Below are positions 36,001-43,381 of a stretch of 57,292 nucleotides of DNA, piece by piece; the first letter of the stretch is position 1; every line of letters begins with the position of its first letter. The notes beneath the pieces were generated by a model. The model saw only the letters and a program-made list of their open reading frames with translations, did not search any database and had not been told where the DNA came from. The DNA is from Verrucomicrobiota bacterium (GTDB taxonomy: Bacteria > Verrucomicrobiota > Verrucomicrobiia > Opitutales > Opitutaceae). Location: contig JAEZSJ010000363.1 in NCBI GenBank assembly GCA_023443985.1, positions 1-57,292 on the forward strand. The letters run 5' to 3'. Position numbers and translations under genes: made by a program.

Positions 36001-36695
36001 GCCGCGACACGGATCGCCAGCTCGTCCGCGAGCAACTGCTGGTTGTAGTCGAAGCTGACGCGGTTTGCGCCGTAGCTGCCGTAGCGGAACTCCAGCTCAC
36101 CGAAGGTGCGGTACTGGGCCGTCTTCGTGCTGGTGTTGATGATGCCGGCCGGGCTGCCCATGCCGAACAGGATCGAGTTCGCACCGCGCTGCATGTCGAC
36201 GCGGTCGACATTGTAGGCGTCCCACGGGATGTCCGTGATGAAGAAGTTGCGGGTGTTGTCGGCCGCTGTGAGTCCGCGGACGCGCGTGTTCGAGTTCGGC
36301 GTCGTGAAGTTGCCCTCCTCCTGCTGGTTGCTGGAGCCGGCGTTGGTGAAGTTGCCCTGGATGCTGGCGACCTCGGTGTTGGTGGTGTACTGCAGGAGCG
36401 ACTTGCTGTCGGTCGCACCGGTGTCCTTGAGGAACTCGGACGTGACCACGGAGATCGCCGAGCCGACGTCCTTGAGCTGGGTGTTGATGCGGGAACCGGC
36501 GAGAGTCGTCGTCGCCACGTAGCCGGTGGATTCGGCGGCGGTGACCTCGAACGGACTGAGGACGATCACTTCATCATCTGCAGGCGCGGCGCCCGGAGCG
36601 GTCGCCTCCTGCGCCAGTAGCCCGGAAGTCGACGCGGCGCCTGCGAGAGCAAGCAGCGTGCGAACGCCACGGGCATGCGGGATCGATGTATGCAT
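33015..36695 (-). CDS. TonB-dependent outer-membrane receptor 2
   Basis: A 1226-residue receptor paralogous to the one at 28797. Signal peptide MHTSIPHARGVRTLLALAGA..., TonB box near DEVIVLSPFEV (about residues 36-46), plug motifs RINTQLKDVGSAISVVTSE, VRGLTAADNTRNFFITDIP and RANSILFGMGSPAG-like (QRGANSILFGMGSPAG), then the barrel, ending ITNTFRF. An ATG at 36707 is also in frame. ATG 36695 is preferred because the MH-x(8)-GVR start and the spacing from the conserved ACAAGCTA leader block match receptor 1. It is divergent from a LacI regulator, which probably controls it. The ligand is unknown. Confidence 0.93.
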   Translation of the reverse strand: MHTSIPHARGVRTLLALAGAASTSGLLAQEATAPGAAPADDEVIVLSPFEVTAAESTGYVATTTLAGSRINTQLKDVGSAISVVTSEFLKDTGATDSKSLLQYTTNTEVASIQGNFTNAGSSNQQEEGNFTTPNSNTRVRGLTAADNTRNFFITDIPWDAYNVDRVDMQRGANSILFGMGSPAGIINTSTKTAQYRTFGELEFRYGSYGANRVSFDYNQQLLADELAIRVAAVRNDEQYKQKPAFSLDRRVFSTVRYEPKFLSRNGAKTTIKANYESGTIRSNNPRVITPIDMITPWFTSMNKAGFDPNTVRDNRPFYTVDGAGNVATVDYHAAANQRTRGNYIPVGLPITTASGQMTAGGANPNYNPWLTNVASSYESGPLTYFNADGSAYMIASGVGNLIAARNADGTTKRTLDYFSDASRVAIAPMGTYASNAGLPYKELYKSSTFSDTSVFDFYNNLLDGDNKREWQNFHNFSTSLAQTFFNQKMGFELAYDQSTHRRGQYSLLTDQRAGIAVDVNTMNMDGTPNANFGRAYIADAGIYGNSDIETSREASRASVFFEHNFNQDGRAGWFYKLLGRHMLSGLYSQDMIQTDTRSFMRWGTGDDIRSYVAGPPTEKIKNNGRTVHPVVYLSDSLVGSSLADVSISRAGDEVVIPSSIPYHFFDGTWNAPSTVAYSDPWVNAATGTNSTQSQNPANYVGWTTKNVSVLNATNSFAEQDALTYSATLLKKKSNSRAAVLQSYFWDGAIVGMYGIRRDTVKSWGAGGAEASDGHIDFNATNSDGHVIYDTGWRQASITKKNSPSWSVVAHLTKLLGRWGDSIPVNVSLYYNESENFQVIGTRYDMYGNEIPAASGSTKDRGILISTKDDRFSLRINKYESTVMDASSTAGLNAWLVGNNGDATIFAWGETWADVYDYRLGTTGDASSADTNPSNWTYAAEPGMTAEQADALRLSAVADWRTFTSNPKIQQVLRAFSYNDFAGVSNRNATAGLPNFSQTEDQISKGYEFEFTANPTKNWRISLNASKTQAMRNNVGGTAFNEVIEIMNDAFNHTDAGQIRLWGGGNLNNKVVNQWNNNFYNNYVLMKLQEGTFTPELRKWRFNVVTNYTFTEGRLKGFNVGAGYRWQDKVAIGYPVAATDTAGVFTYDIAHPIMGPREDAIDFWIGYEKKLTDRIDWRIQFNMRNVGDGRKVIPLTVQPTTDGSNYTVAAWRIAPGQTWEITNTFRF

Positions 36696-36817
36696 GGATG
36701 TAGCCATTAGCTTGTGTTGTTGCGTTGGGGAAACGACGGGCTTGGGGACCGTCGGATTGCCATGCCGAGCCGCCAGGGGGACAGCGGCTCAGCCGGCAAA
36801 AGGGGCGAGAAAAGAAC
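36696..36817 (-). promoter_or_regulatory. structured 5' leader of TonB receptor 2
   Basis: Contains the same ordered elements as the receptor 1 leader: AGCTTGTG block (36709-36716), stem 1 (36734-36739/36749-36754, 9-base loop), stem 2 (36767-36773/36784-36790), CCGGCAAA (36793-36800) and GAAAAGAAC (36809-36817). In stem 1 a G-C pair of receptor 1 is A-T here, and the outer part of stem 2 shows a second G-C to A-T swap. Confidence 0.55.
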
Positions 36818-36943
36818 AGGACCTCCGCGGCCTACGGCCGCCGGATGTCGGCGCAACCACGTTCTGGAGGCAGGGCTCTTTCGCGCAGTTGCAGCTATCT
36901 CGGGCTTGGGGAACCCGGGAAAATCACGGCGGGCCTCCGGGAC

Positions 36944-36972
36944 ACAACCGACGGCGGACTCTAATTGTTGAG
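36944..36972. promoter_or_regulatory. conserved distal block, possible LacI operator/promoter
   Basis: The 29-base counterpart of 32852-32880, lying between divergent TonB receptor 2 and the LacI gene (63 bases from the LacI ATG). It includes an imperfect palindrome with ACTC and GAGT ends around TAATTGTT (36958-36973), so it could be an operator for the adjacent LacI protein. Confidence 0.4.
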
Positions 36973-37034
36973 TGGCCCGCGCGGGCGTGTTCTGCGGCTT
37001 GCCCGCAGGCGGCCGAGCTCGCAGGTTCGTCTGC

Positions 37035-38072
37035 ATGAGTCTGCGCCGCATCGCCGCCACCCTGGGGCTCTCCCCGTCCGCGGTCTCGCTCGCCCTGCGC
37101 AACAGCCCCAAGATCCCCGAGGGCACCCGGGCGAAGGTCGCGCGCGAGGCCGAGCGCATCGGCTATCGGCCGAACGCGAAGCTCAAGGAACTCATGAGCC
37201 AACTGCGGCACAGCGGAAACCGCGCGCACGAGGCGTGCTTCGGGGTCGTCTCGTTGTACGAGAACGCCAGACCCTGGGAGCAGTCGCGGCATCTGGGCCG
37301 CGTCTATTCCAGCATGCAGCGGCGCGCCGATGCGCTCGGCTACCGGCTGGAGCCGCTCTGGCTGCGCGCCCCGGGCATGACCCTGCCGCGCTTTCGCACG
37401 ATTTTGGATACACGCGGGATGCAGGGGCTGCTCTGCTTCGGAAGCCCCAACCTCGGCGACCAGTTCCCCGCCGAGCTCGACCACTTCGCAATCGTCACGC
37501 TGGGCCTGAGCATCGCGACGCCCCTCCACCGCGTGACGAGCCATTTCTACAACGACATGGCCCACGCGCTCGCGATCGCCCACGCGCGGGGTTATCGCCG
37601 CCCCGGGCTCGTGCTGGGCAACTACGAGGAGAGCCGCAGCGCCCACGCGTACAGCAGCGCCTACCTCGGCTGGTGCGAGCACACCTTTGGCATCCCCGCG
37701 CCGGTGCCGGTGCTCCGCACCAACCAGGTCGAGGAGAAGCCCCTGCTCGAGTGGCTCGGCCGGCACCGGCCCGATGTCGTGATCTTCGTCCACCTCTACA
37801 CCGTCCTCGGCGAGTTGCAGCAGGTGCTCCAGCGCAACGGCATCCACGCACCCCGCGACCTCGGGGTGATTGCGATCAGCCAGATCATCGAGGACACCTC
37901 GTTCACCGGCATGCAGCAGAACCAGGATCTCATCGGCGCCTGGGCCGTCGAGCTGCTGGTCTCGCGCATCCACAATCAGGATTTCGGCATCCCCGCCAAT
38001 CCCCGGATCGAGATGGTGGAGAGCCGCTGGTGCGAGGGCGGCACCCTCCGCCCCGCGGAAGTGCCGGGCTGA
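37035..38072 (+). CDS. LacI-family transcriptional regulator 1
   Basis: A 345-residue regulator. The N-terminal HTH runs MSLRRIAATLGLSPSAVSLALRNSPKIPEGTRAKV with the hinge helix region IGYRPNAKLKELM. The periplasmic-binding-protein-like effector domain occupies residues 65-345 (TILDTRGMQGLLCFG, HARGYRRPGLVLGNYE, DVVIFVHLYTVL, DLGVIAISQI). The recognition helix is almost the same as in the xylA-linked LacI protein at 55458 (both VSLALRNSP), marking one subfamily. It is divergent from TonB receptor 2, which it probably regulates. ATG 37035 opens directly into the HTH. Confidence 0.92.
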   Translation: MSLRRIAATLGLSPSAVSLALRNSPKIPEGTRAKVAREAERIGYRPNAKLKELMSQLRHSGNRAHEACFGVVSLYENARPWEQSRHLGRVYSSMQRRADALGYRLEPLWLRAPGMTLPRFRTILDTRGMQGLLCFGSPNLGDQFPAELDHFAIVTLGLSIATPLHRVTSHFYNDMAHALAIAHARGYRRPGLVLGNYEESRSAHAYSSAYLGWCEHTFGIPAPVPVLRTNQVEEKPLLEWLGRHRPDVVIFVHLYTVLGELQQVLQRNGIHAPRDLGVIAISQIIEDTSFTGMQQNQDLIGAWAVELLVSRIHNQDFGIPANPRIEMVESRWCEGGTLRPAEVPG

Positions 38073-38093
38073 AGCGCCCGCTGCGTCGCGCCG

Positions 38094-38741
38094 TCAACAG
38101 GCCCGGGTCTCGAGCGCCGCGCGCAAGGCCGCCAGCTTCGCCGGATCCTTCCGGCCGGGCGCCGCCTCGACGCCGCTGTTCACGTCGAGCAACTCCGCCC
38201 CGGTCGCGGCCACCGCGTCGCCGATGTTCGCCGGCGACAGGCCGCCCGCGAGCACCCAGCACTTCTCGGGATGCGCCTCGCGGTGGCGGCGGAACTTCGC
38301 CCAGTCGCCCGTCCGGCCCGTGCCGCCGAAGCCCGAGGCCTGATAGGTGTCGAGCAGCCACGTCCGCGCGAGCTCGAGCGCGGCGGCCGGGACCTCCGCC
38401 TCCGGCGGCAGCTTCGGCGCCAGCCACAACCGCGCCGCCCCCGCCCGCGCCGCGGCCACGCGCACCGCCTCCGTGTCTGTGTCCGAGAAATGGATCTGCA
38501 GGAAATCAAAACCGGCCCCGAGAGCCGCCTCCACCTCATGGATCGTCGGCGCCACCATCACCGCCACCTGCGGCAGCACGGGCAGCCGCGGTCGCAGCGC
38601 GACAAAGCGCTCCAGCGGCAGATACCGCGGCGACTTCGGATGGAGGATGAAGCCGAGGTAGTCCGCGCCGATGCCGGCGGCCGCCACGGCGTCCTCCACC
38701 GTGGTCAGGCCGCAGACTTTCACCCGGAGGCCGCCGATCAT
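38094..38741 (-). CDS. trpF: phosphoribosylanthranilate isomerase
   Basis: A 215-residue TIM-barrel enzyme of tryptophan synthesis. C10 in VKVCGLTTVEDA is the general base and D131 in WLLDTYQASGFGGTG the general acid. ADYLGFILHPKSPRY and AGGLSPANIGDAV plus LDVNSGVEAAPGRKD (phosphate loops) complete the signature. The start ATG 38741 overlaps the stop of the DegT-type aminotransferase by four bases. The pairing of trpF with this aminotransferase, away from other trp genes, is unusual. The stop faces that of LacI 1 across 21 bases. Confidence 0.95.
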   Translation of the reverse strand: MIGGLRVKVCGLTTVEDAVAAAGIGADYLGFILHPKSPRYLPLERFVALRPRLPVLPQVAVMVAPTIHEVEAALGAGFDFLQIHFSDTDTEAVRVAAARAGAARLWLAPKLPPEAEVPAAALELARTWLLDTYQASGFGGTGRTGDWAKFRRHREAHPEKCWVLAGGLSPANIGDAVAATGAELLDVNSGVEAAPGRKDPAKLAALRAALETRAC

Positions 38742-39838
38742 CCCTTGAACGCGTTGATCGTGGCGATCACGTGGTCGACCTGCGCGTCGGTCAGCTCGGG
38801 GAAGATCGGCAGGCTCAGGCAGTTTGCGCACACGCGCTCGGCCTGCGGGATCGAGCCGGGCTGGTAGCCGAGTGCGGCGTAGCAGGGCTGCAGATGCAGC
38901 GGCATCGGGTAGATCAGGTCGGTGCCGATCTCGGCCTTCGTCAGGTGCTCGCGCAGCGCCTCCCGGCGCGGATGGGTGACGGTGAACTGGTGGAACACCG
39001 ACTCGCCCCACGTCTGCGGCTGCGGGACGGTGAGCCCCGCCAGCGCCACACCGGCACGGTAACGGGCGGCGATCGCGCGGCGGCGCGCGGTCCAGCCGGC
39101 GAGGTGCTTGAGCTTCACGTTCAACGCCCCGGCCTGCAGCCCCTCCATGCGGAAGTTGCCGCCGACATGGTCGTGGTAGTAGCGCCGGTCGGAGCCGTGT
39201 ACCCGAAGTGTGCGGACACGCCGGAGGATGTCGGCGTGTTTCGAGACCACGGCCCCGCCCTCGCCGCAGCCACCGAGGTTCTTGGTCGGATAGAAGCTGA
39301 ACGTGCCCGCGTCGCCCACGAGGCCGACCGGCCGGCCGCGGTACTGGGCGAGGTGCGCCTGCGCACAGTCCTCGATCACCTTCAGGCCGCGCTCGGCCGC
39401 GAGCGCGAGGATCTCGTCCATCGGCGCCGGCTGGCCAAAGAGGTGCACCACCACGATGGCCTTCGTCCTCGGCGTGAGCACGGCGCGGATCGTCGCGGCG
39501 GTCACGCAATAGTGCGCCGGATCGATATCCGCGAAAACAGGACGGGCGCCCACGTACGTGGCCGTCCACGCGGAGGCGATGAAGGTGAACGCCGGCACGA
39601 TCACGTCGTCCCCCGGCCCGAGGCCGAGCGCGAGGGCGGCGAGCTGCAGGGCGCTGGTGCCGTTGTCCACACCGACCGCATCGGGCGCGCCGCTCGCGGC
39701 GGCGAACGCCCTCTCGAAGTCTTCCACATCGCGGCCGAGGCAGAAACGGTTGCCATCGAGCGTCGCGGCCCAAGCGGCGAGAATTTCGGCGCGCAGAGGC
39801 TGATGCTGGAGCGTGAGGTCGAGGAACGGTACTTTCAT
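38738..39838 (-). CDS. DegT/DnrJ/EryC1/StrS-family sugar aminotransferase
   Basis: A 366-residue PLP enzyme that aminates nucleotide-linked keto-sugars. VPFLDLTLQHQ opening, GVDNGTSALQLA, VIVPAFTFIASAWT, D157 in IEDCAQAH, and the Schiff-base lysine K186 in FYPTKNLGGCGEGG are all present, and the C-terminal half has PMPLHLQPCYAALGY and LPIFPELTDAQVD. The product is probably an amino sugar for surface glycans. It is coupled to trpF by a four-base overlap, and 111 bases separate it from the membrane-protein gene upstream on the same strand. Confidence 0.92.
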   Translation of the reverse strand: MKVPFLDLTLQHQPLRAEILAAWAATLDGNRFCLGRDVEDFERAFAAASGAPDAVGVDNGTSALQLAALALGLGPGDDVIVPAFTFIASAWTATYVGARPVFADIDPAHYCVTAATIRAVLTPRTKAIVVVHLFGQPAPMDEILALAAERGLKVIEDCAQAHLAQYRGRPVGLVGDAGTFSFYPTKNLGGCGEGGAVVSKHADILRRVRTLRVHGSDRRYYHDHVGGNFRMEGLQAGALNVKLKHLAGWTARRRAIAARYRAGVALAGLTVPQPQTWGESVFHQFTVTHPRREALREHLTKAEIGTDLIYPMPLHLQPCYAALGYQPGSIPQAERVCANCLSLPIFPELTDAQVDHVIATINAFKG

Positions 39839-39949
39839 CGAACCCCGACTAATTCAGACCGGCGCCGGGGAATCCACGCCAAAGTCGGCGCGAACCGTTC
39901 CGGGTCGGGCCGCGGCGCCGGCCGCTTCGACCCGCGAGCCCCGCGCCGG

Positions 39950-40290
39950 TCACCGCGGCTCGAGCTCCAGCTGCGGGTTCAACAGGCAGACGGAGAGCGC
40001 GCGCGGATCGCCCGGTTCGTGGGCACCGGCCGTGGTGGCTTGGAACCTCAGCACGGCCCAGTCGCCGCCCACCGGCAACGGATGCAACCGGATGGTCCGC
40101 CAGTCGCGCCCCACCTGCCCGCGCCACAACTCGCGCCCGCCGCAGGAGATCGCCAGCTCCCGGGAGTCGGGAGACCGGATGGTGATCACGGCCGCGATCG
40201 AGGCGCCGCCGCCCAGATCCCACGAGCGCACCCGGCACTCCGCCTCCTGGTCCGCCCAGGTCCAGCGGTCGCGAAGGTCCGCGAGTCGGC
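39950..40290 (-). pseudogene. displaced C-terminal segment of the membrane protein (frameshift)
   Basis: In the frame shifted by one base relative to the 40186-41490 gene, a natural-looking beta-domain continues: WTWADQEAECRVRSWDLGGG, AAVITIRSPDSRELAISCGG, WRTIRLHPLPVGGDWAVLRF and VCLLNPQLELEPR before a stop at 39950. The upstream gene instead runs into an Arg/Gly-rich out-of-frame tail. The change falls between about 40275 and 40300 and is consistent with loss of one base, either a true mutation or a sequencing error. An intact protein would be about 510 residues. Confidence 0.6.
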
Positions 40291-41490
40291 GCGGACCAGC
40301 GTGTCCGCGAGGCCCCCGGGCACCGAGAGATTCAGCAGCAGGAGCCAACCCCAGGCCCAACGGCTCCGGAGCGCCATCACATTGCAGGCCAGGAGCAGGG
40401 GCAGCAGCACGCGCGTGGTCGCGCCCAAGTACCCTTCCCACACCGCGTGGCCCAACACCAACATCAACAGGGCGAAGCCCGCGCCGAGGCGCCACCAGCG
40501 ATCGCGCACATCGACGTGGGAGACGACAAACAGCAACTGGGCCGTGCCGCCCACGAGGGCCAACAAAGACCACCACGCAAGCCACGGGTCGGGACAACTG
40601 CGCAGCCAGCCGACCGAATCCCGCCAGTACTTCACCAAGCCCGCGAACGGCATGGCGAAGTTTCCGATTCCTTCGCTCATCTGTCCGACGCGGTATCGGA
40701 CGTAAACCATCCACACGACATAGGGCACGATGGCCAGCGCGAGCCAGAGCACCCCGCGGCGCCACCGGACCGACCACTCCCACGCCTGCGCGCAGAGACC
40801 CCAAGCACCCGCGAACATCGTCTCTCGGGTGAGCAGACCCGCGCCAAGCCACGCCGCCATCCATCCCTCGCGGCCGCCCCGGGCCGCTCGCACCGCCAGC
40901 ACCAGCAGCAGCAGCGCGGGCAGGTCGGTGAGCGAATAACGGGCACTGGCCAGCGACCCGGCGGAGAACATCACCCCGCCCCACGCGAGCAGTCCGCGCC
41001 AGTGCTGATCCACTTCGAGCAACGACCACAGCAGCCCGGCGAGAACCAGCCAGCACGCGATGTTCAGCCACGGGTAGATCGCCACCGCCCGCCCGGGATC
41101 ACCAAACCCCAGGAGCCATGCCACCGCCGGCAGCAGGATACGGCGCGCGCGGTAGGAAAGGGAGTCGATCGCGGCGGGCAACGCGGGCGAGCGCAGCGTC
41201 GGATCACAAGCCAGCTGCGCATAGTACTGCCCGTCGTACCCGCCGTCGTTCAACGCCACCGGCCGCGCCCGCAGCGCGGGCATGAGCCGGGGCTCGTTGT
41301 GCCGGTCCACCTGCAGCAACGGCGTGAAGTGGTAGACCGGATGCCAGAGCTGGACGAGGAGCGCGCAGAACCCCGCGACGAGCGCCAGGCCCGCCAGGCG
41401 CCGCAGATTCCGCTGCCCCTGTGCACCGGCCAGCCGGATCCAGACCGGAGGCACGGCGGCCCACCAGCGGGAGAACGGGCCGCCTCTCAC
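40186..41490 (-). CDS. multipass membrane protein, likely truncated by frameshift
   Basis: A 434-residue reading from GTG 41490 with about 9-10 hydrophobic helices (LAGLALVAGFCALLVQLW, YPWLNIACWLVLAGLLWSLL, LPALLLLVLAV, VLWLALAIVPYVVWMVYV, LLALVGGTAQLLFVV). An early DGQYYAQLACDP motif lies between the first helices. This layout resembles GT-C/dolichol-type glycosyltransferases or sugar-modification membrane proteins, but no catalytic motif is certain. The last 30 residues are an artefact of the frameshift described at 39950-40290. It lies 180 bases after the GH43 gene, outside its operon if the terminator between works. Confidence 0.65.
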   Translation of the reverse strand: MRGGPFSRWWAAVPPVWIRLAGAQGQRNLRRLAGLALVAGFCALLVQLWHPVYHFTPLLQVDRHNEPRLMPALRARPVALNDGGYDGQYYAQLACDPTLRSPALPAAIDSLSYRARRILLPAVAWLLGFGDPGRAVAIYPWLNIACWLVLAGLLWSLLEVDQHWRGLLAWGGVMFSAGSLASARYSLTDLPALLLLVLAVRAARGGREGWMAAWLGAGLLTRETMFAGAWGLCAQAWEWSVRWRRGVLWLALAIVPYVVWMVYVRYRVGQMSEGIGNFAMPFAGLVKYWRDSVGWLRSCPDPWLAWWSLLALVGGTAQLLFVVSHVDVRDRWWRLGAGFALLMLVLGHAVWEGYLGATTRVLLPLLLACNVMALRSRWAWGWLLLLNLSVPGGLADTLVRADSRTFATAGPGRTRRRSAGCARGIWAAAPRSRP

Positions 41491-41607
41491 GCCGCGGCCT
41501 TTCCGCGGGGTGGGAACTCTGTCGTATCCCGTTCATGAATTCTTTTCAGCATGCAGGCGCGCAGACATGCCATGCCTGCATACCACGAACAAGAGGAAAC
41601 CGGGCGA

Positions 41608-41650
41608 CTCCGCCTCCCCGCGGAGCGGCCGGCCGGAGCAGCCTCCGGCC
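41608..41650 (-). terminator. possible terminator after the GH43 gene
   Basis: Two stem-loops lie in the 180-base gap: GGCCGGAG/CTCCGGCC (41631-41638/41643-41650) and CTCCGC/GCGGAG (41608-41613/41620-41625). On the minus strand a TTTCCTCTT tract follows. They would close the xylan operon. Confidence 0.45.
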
Positions 41651-41670
41651 GACGGGGCTCGGAGCGCCCC

Positions 41671-43344
41671 TCAGCGTTCGCGGCGCACGTGCGGACCGAC
41701 GACCGCGCCCGTGAAGTGGATGCCGCCGCCGGCCGCGTTCGTCGTGATCGGCGTGAAGTCGGCCTCGGCCACGAGCGCCCGCCATTCGCCTTCGGGCTCG
41801 CGGTAGGCGAAGCCGCCCGTCAGTTCGTCGCCCCGCACGCGCAGCTCCAGGCGCTCCGCCTGCGGAACGACCGCGCTCGCGAGCTTCGCCGGCTGGCCGC
41901 CGTCGGCGAGTTCGACGAACACCTCGAGCCCCTCGGCGGCGCGGCGCACGCCGAAGAAGTAATGCTGCTTCTCGTTCTGGAAGAGCGCGAGACCGGCGGC
42001 GACGCCCGCCTCTGCCGGCGTGCTCAGCAACGTGGAGGCGTCGAACTTCGCGTGTTGCACGCGCCGCCCGAGGAAGGCCGGGTTGCCAAGGCCGGCGAGG
42101 GTGTCGGCGCGGGGGGCGAGACTCAGCTGCCCTTTCGGGGCCGCGAGGTTCCACCACGTCTCGGCCGGGGTGCGCGCCATGAGCCAGAGCGGGTCGAGCT
42201 GCGCGGAGCCGGACTCGAAATCATCGCGCCAGGTGAAGTTGCCGGAGAGCGGCACGGGGGCCGGGCTGCGCGCGGCGGTCTGCGGGGCAGGCACCACGTG
42301 GGGGACACGCACGCCGGGCGGCAGGATCAACGGCCAGCCGTCGGCGGTCCATTCCACCGGCAGGAGGAACGTCTCGCGGCCGGTGGCCTGGTAGCCGTTC
42401 TGGAACGGGCGGCAGGCGAGAAACACCGCCCACCAGTGGCCGTCGGGGCCCTCGACGAGGTTGGCATGACCGGTCGCGGTGACGGCGTGGGGCGCGTTGC
42501 CGTCGAGGTCGCGCTGGGTGAGGATCGGGTTCTTCTCCCAAGGCACGAACGGGCCGGTGGGCGACTTGCTGCGAAGGATCACCTGCGAGTGGTTGGTGCT
42601 CGTGCCGCCCTCGGCGCAACAGATGTAGTACCAGCCGTCCTTCTTGAAGAGATGCGGGCCCTCGATCCACACGGGCTTCTTGCTGAGGTCCACGCCGCCG
42701 TTGACCACGATCGAGCGGGGGCCGACGAGCTCGCGTTTCGCGACATCGAACTCCTGGATCCAGATCGCGCGGTGCCCCTCGTAGAGCGGTTTGTTGTCGG
42801 GCGGATTGCCGTTGTTCAGCATCCAGGCGCGGCCGTCGTCATCGAAGAACAACGACGGATCGATGCCGTCGAACGGCAGCCACTGCGGATCGGACCACGG
42901 GCCGGCCGGATCGGTGGCCGTCACGAGGAAGTTGCCGCCGCCGTCCACCAGCGTGCAGACGACGTAGAAGACGCCGTTGTGGTACTTGATGGTGGGGGCG
43001 AAAAGCCCCCGCGTGATGCGCAGCCCGGTGAAGCTCATCTGCGAAGGGCGGTCGATCACGTGGCCGAGCTGCTTCCAGTTCACGAGATCGCGGCTGTGGA
43101 AGACCGGGATGCCCGGGAAATACGAGAACGTGGAATTGATGAGGTAGTAGTCCTCCCCCACCCGGCAGATCGCGGGATCGGGATAGAAGCCCGCGAGGAT
43201 CGGGTTGCGGAAGTGGCCTGCGGGCAACGGCGCGGCGGAGATGTCGTCGCGGCCGGTGTACTCGAACCAGTCGAAGCGGACGGGCTCCGCGGCGAGACCG
43301 AGCGCGGAAGCGGAGAGAAGGGCGGTGGCGATGAGACGTTTCAT
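41671..43344 (-). CDS. GH43 glycoside hydrolase (beta-xylosidase/arabinofuranosidase type) with C-terminal beta-sandwich
   Basis: A 557-residue exported enzyme (signal peptide to about A19). The five-bladed propeller has the family's three acids: D56 in FYPDPAICRVG (base), D162 in DGIDPSLFF (pKa modulator) and E228 in VWIEGPHLF (acid). Residues about 370-557 form the concanavalin-like domain common behind GH43 xylosidases (FTWRDDFESG, LAPRADTLAGLGNPAFLGRR, GVAAGLALFQNEKQHYFFGV). The likely substrate is xylo- or arabinoxylo-oligosaccharide, given the operon. It is the last gene of the xylan operon, 37 bases after the esterase. ATG 43344 is fixed by the signal peptide. Confidence 0.93.
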   Translation of the reverse strand: MKRLIATALLSASALGLAAEPVRFDWFEYTGRDDISAAPLPAGHFRNPILAGFYPDPAICRVGEDYYLINSTFSYFPGIPVFHSRDLVNWKQLGHVIDRPSQMSFTGLRITRGLFAPTIKYHNGVFYVVCTLVDGGGNFLVTATDPAGPWSDPQWLPFDGIDPSLFFDDDGRAWMLNNGNPPDNKPLYEGHRAIWIQEFDVAKRELVGPRSIVVNGGVDLSKKPVWIEGPHLFKKDGWYYICCAEGGTSTNHSQVILRSKSPTGPFVPWEKNPILTQRDLDGNAPHAVTATGHANLVEGPDGHWWAVFLACRPFQNGYQATGRETFLLPVEWTADGWPLILPPGVRVPHVVPAPQTAARSPAPVPLSGNFTWRDDFESGSAQLDPLWLMARTPAETWWNLAAPKGQLSLAPRADTLAGLGNPAFLGRRVQHAKFDASTLLSTPAEAGVAAGLALFQNEKQHYFFGVRRAAEGLEVFVELADGGQPAKLASAVVPQAERLELRVRGDELTGGFAYREPEGEWRALVAEADFTPITTNAAGGGIHFTGAVVGPHVRRER

Positions 43345-43381
43345 GGAGAAAGAAGCAGGCGTCGACGTGTCTTGGCGTTGG

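Noticed and set aside
32859..36620. Open frame of 1253 codons on the plus strand
   Set aside because: Antisense shadow of TonB receptor 2; same low-complexity character.
36696..36707. Start codon ATG 36707 for TonB receptor 2
   Set aside because: The paralogue starts MH at the position matching ATG 36695, with similar spacing from the conserved leader block. Not excluded.
40275..40300. Programmed ribosomal frameshift in the membrane-protein gene
   Set aside because: No slippery heptamer or downstream pseudoknot is visible; an ordinary one-base change explains it.
41551..41581. Inverted repeat ATGCAGGC/GCCTGCAT
   Set aside because: An 8-bp stem with a 15-base loop without T-run; too weak to name as terminator or operator.
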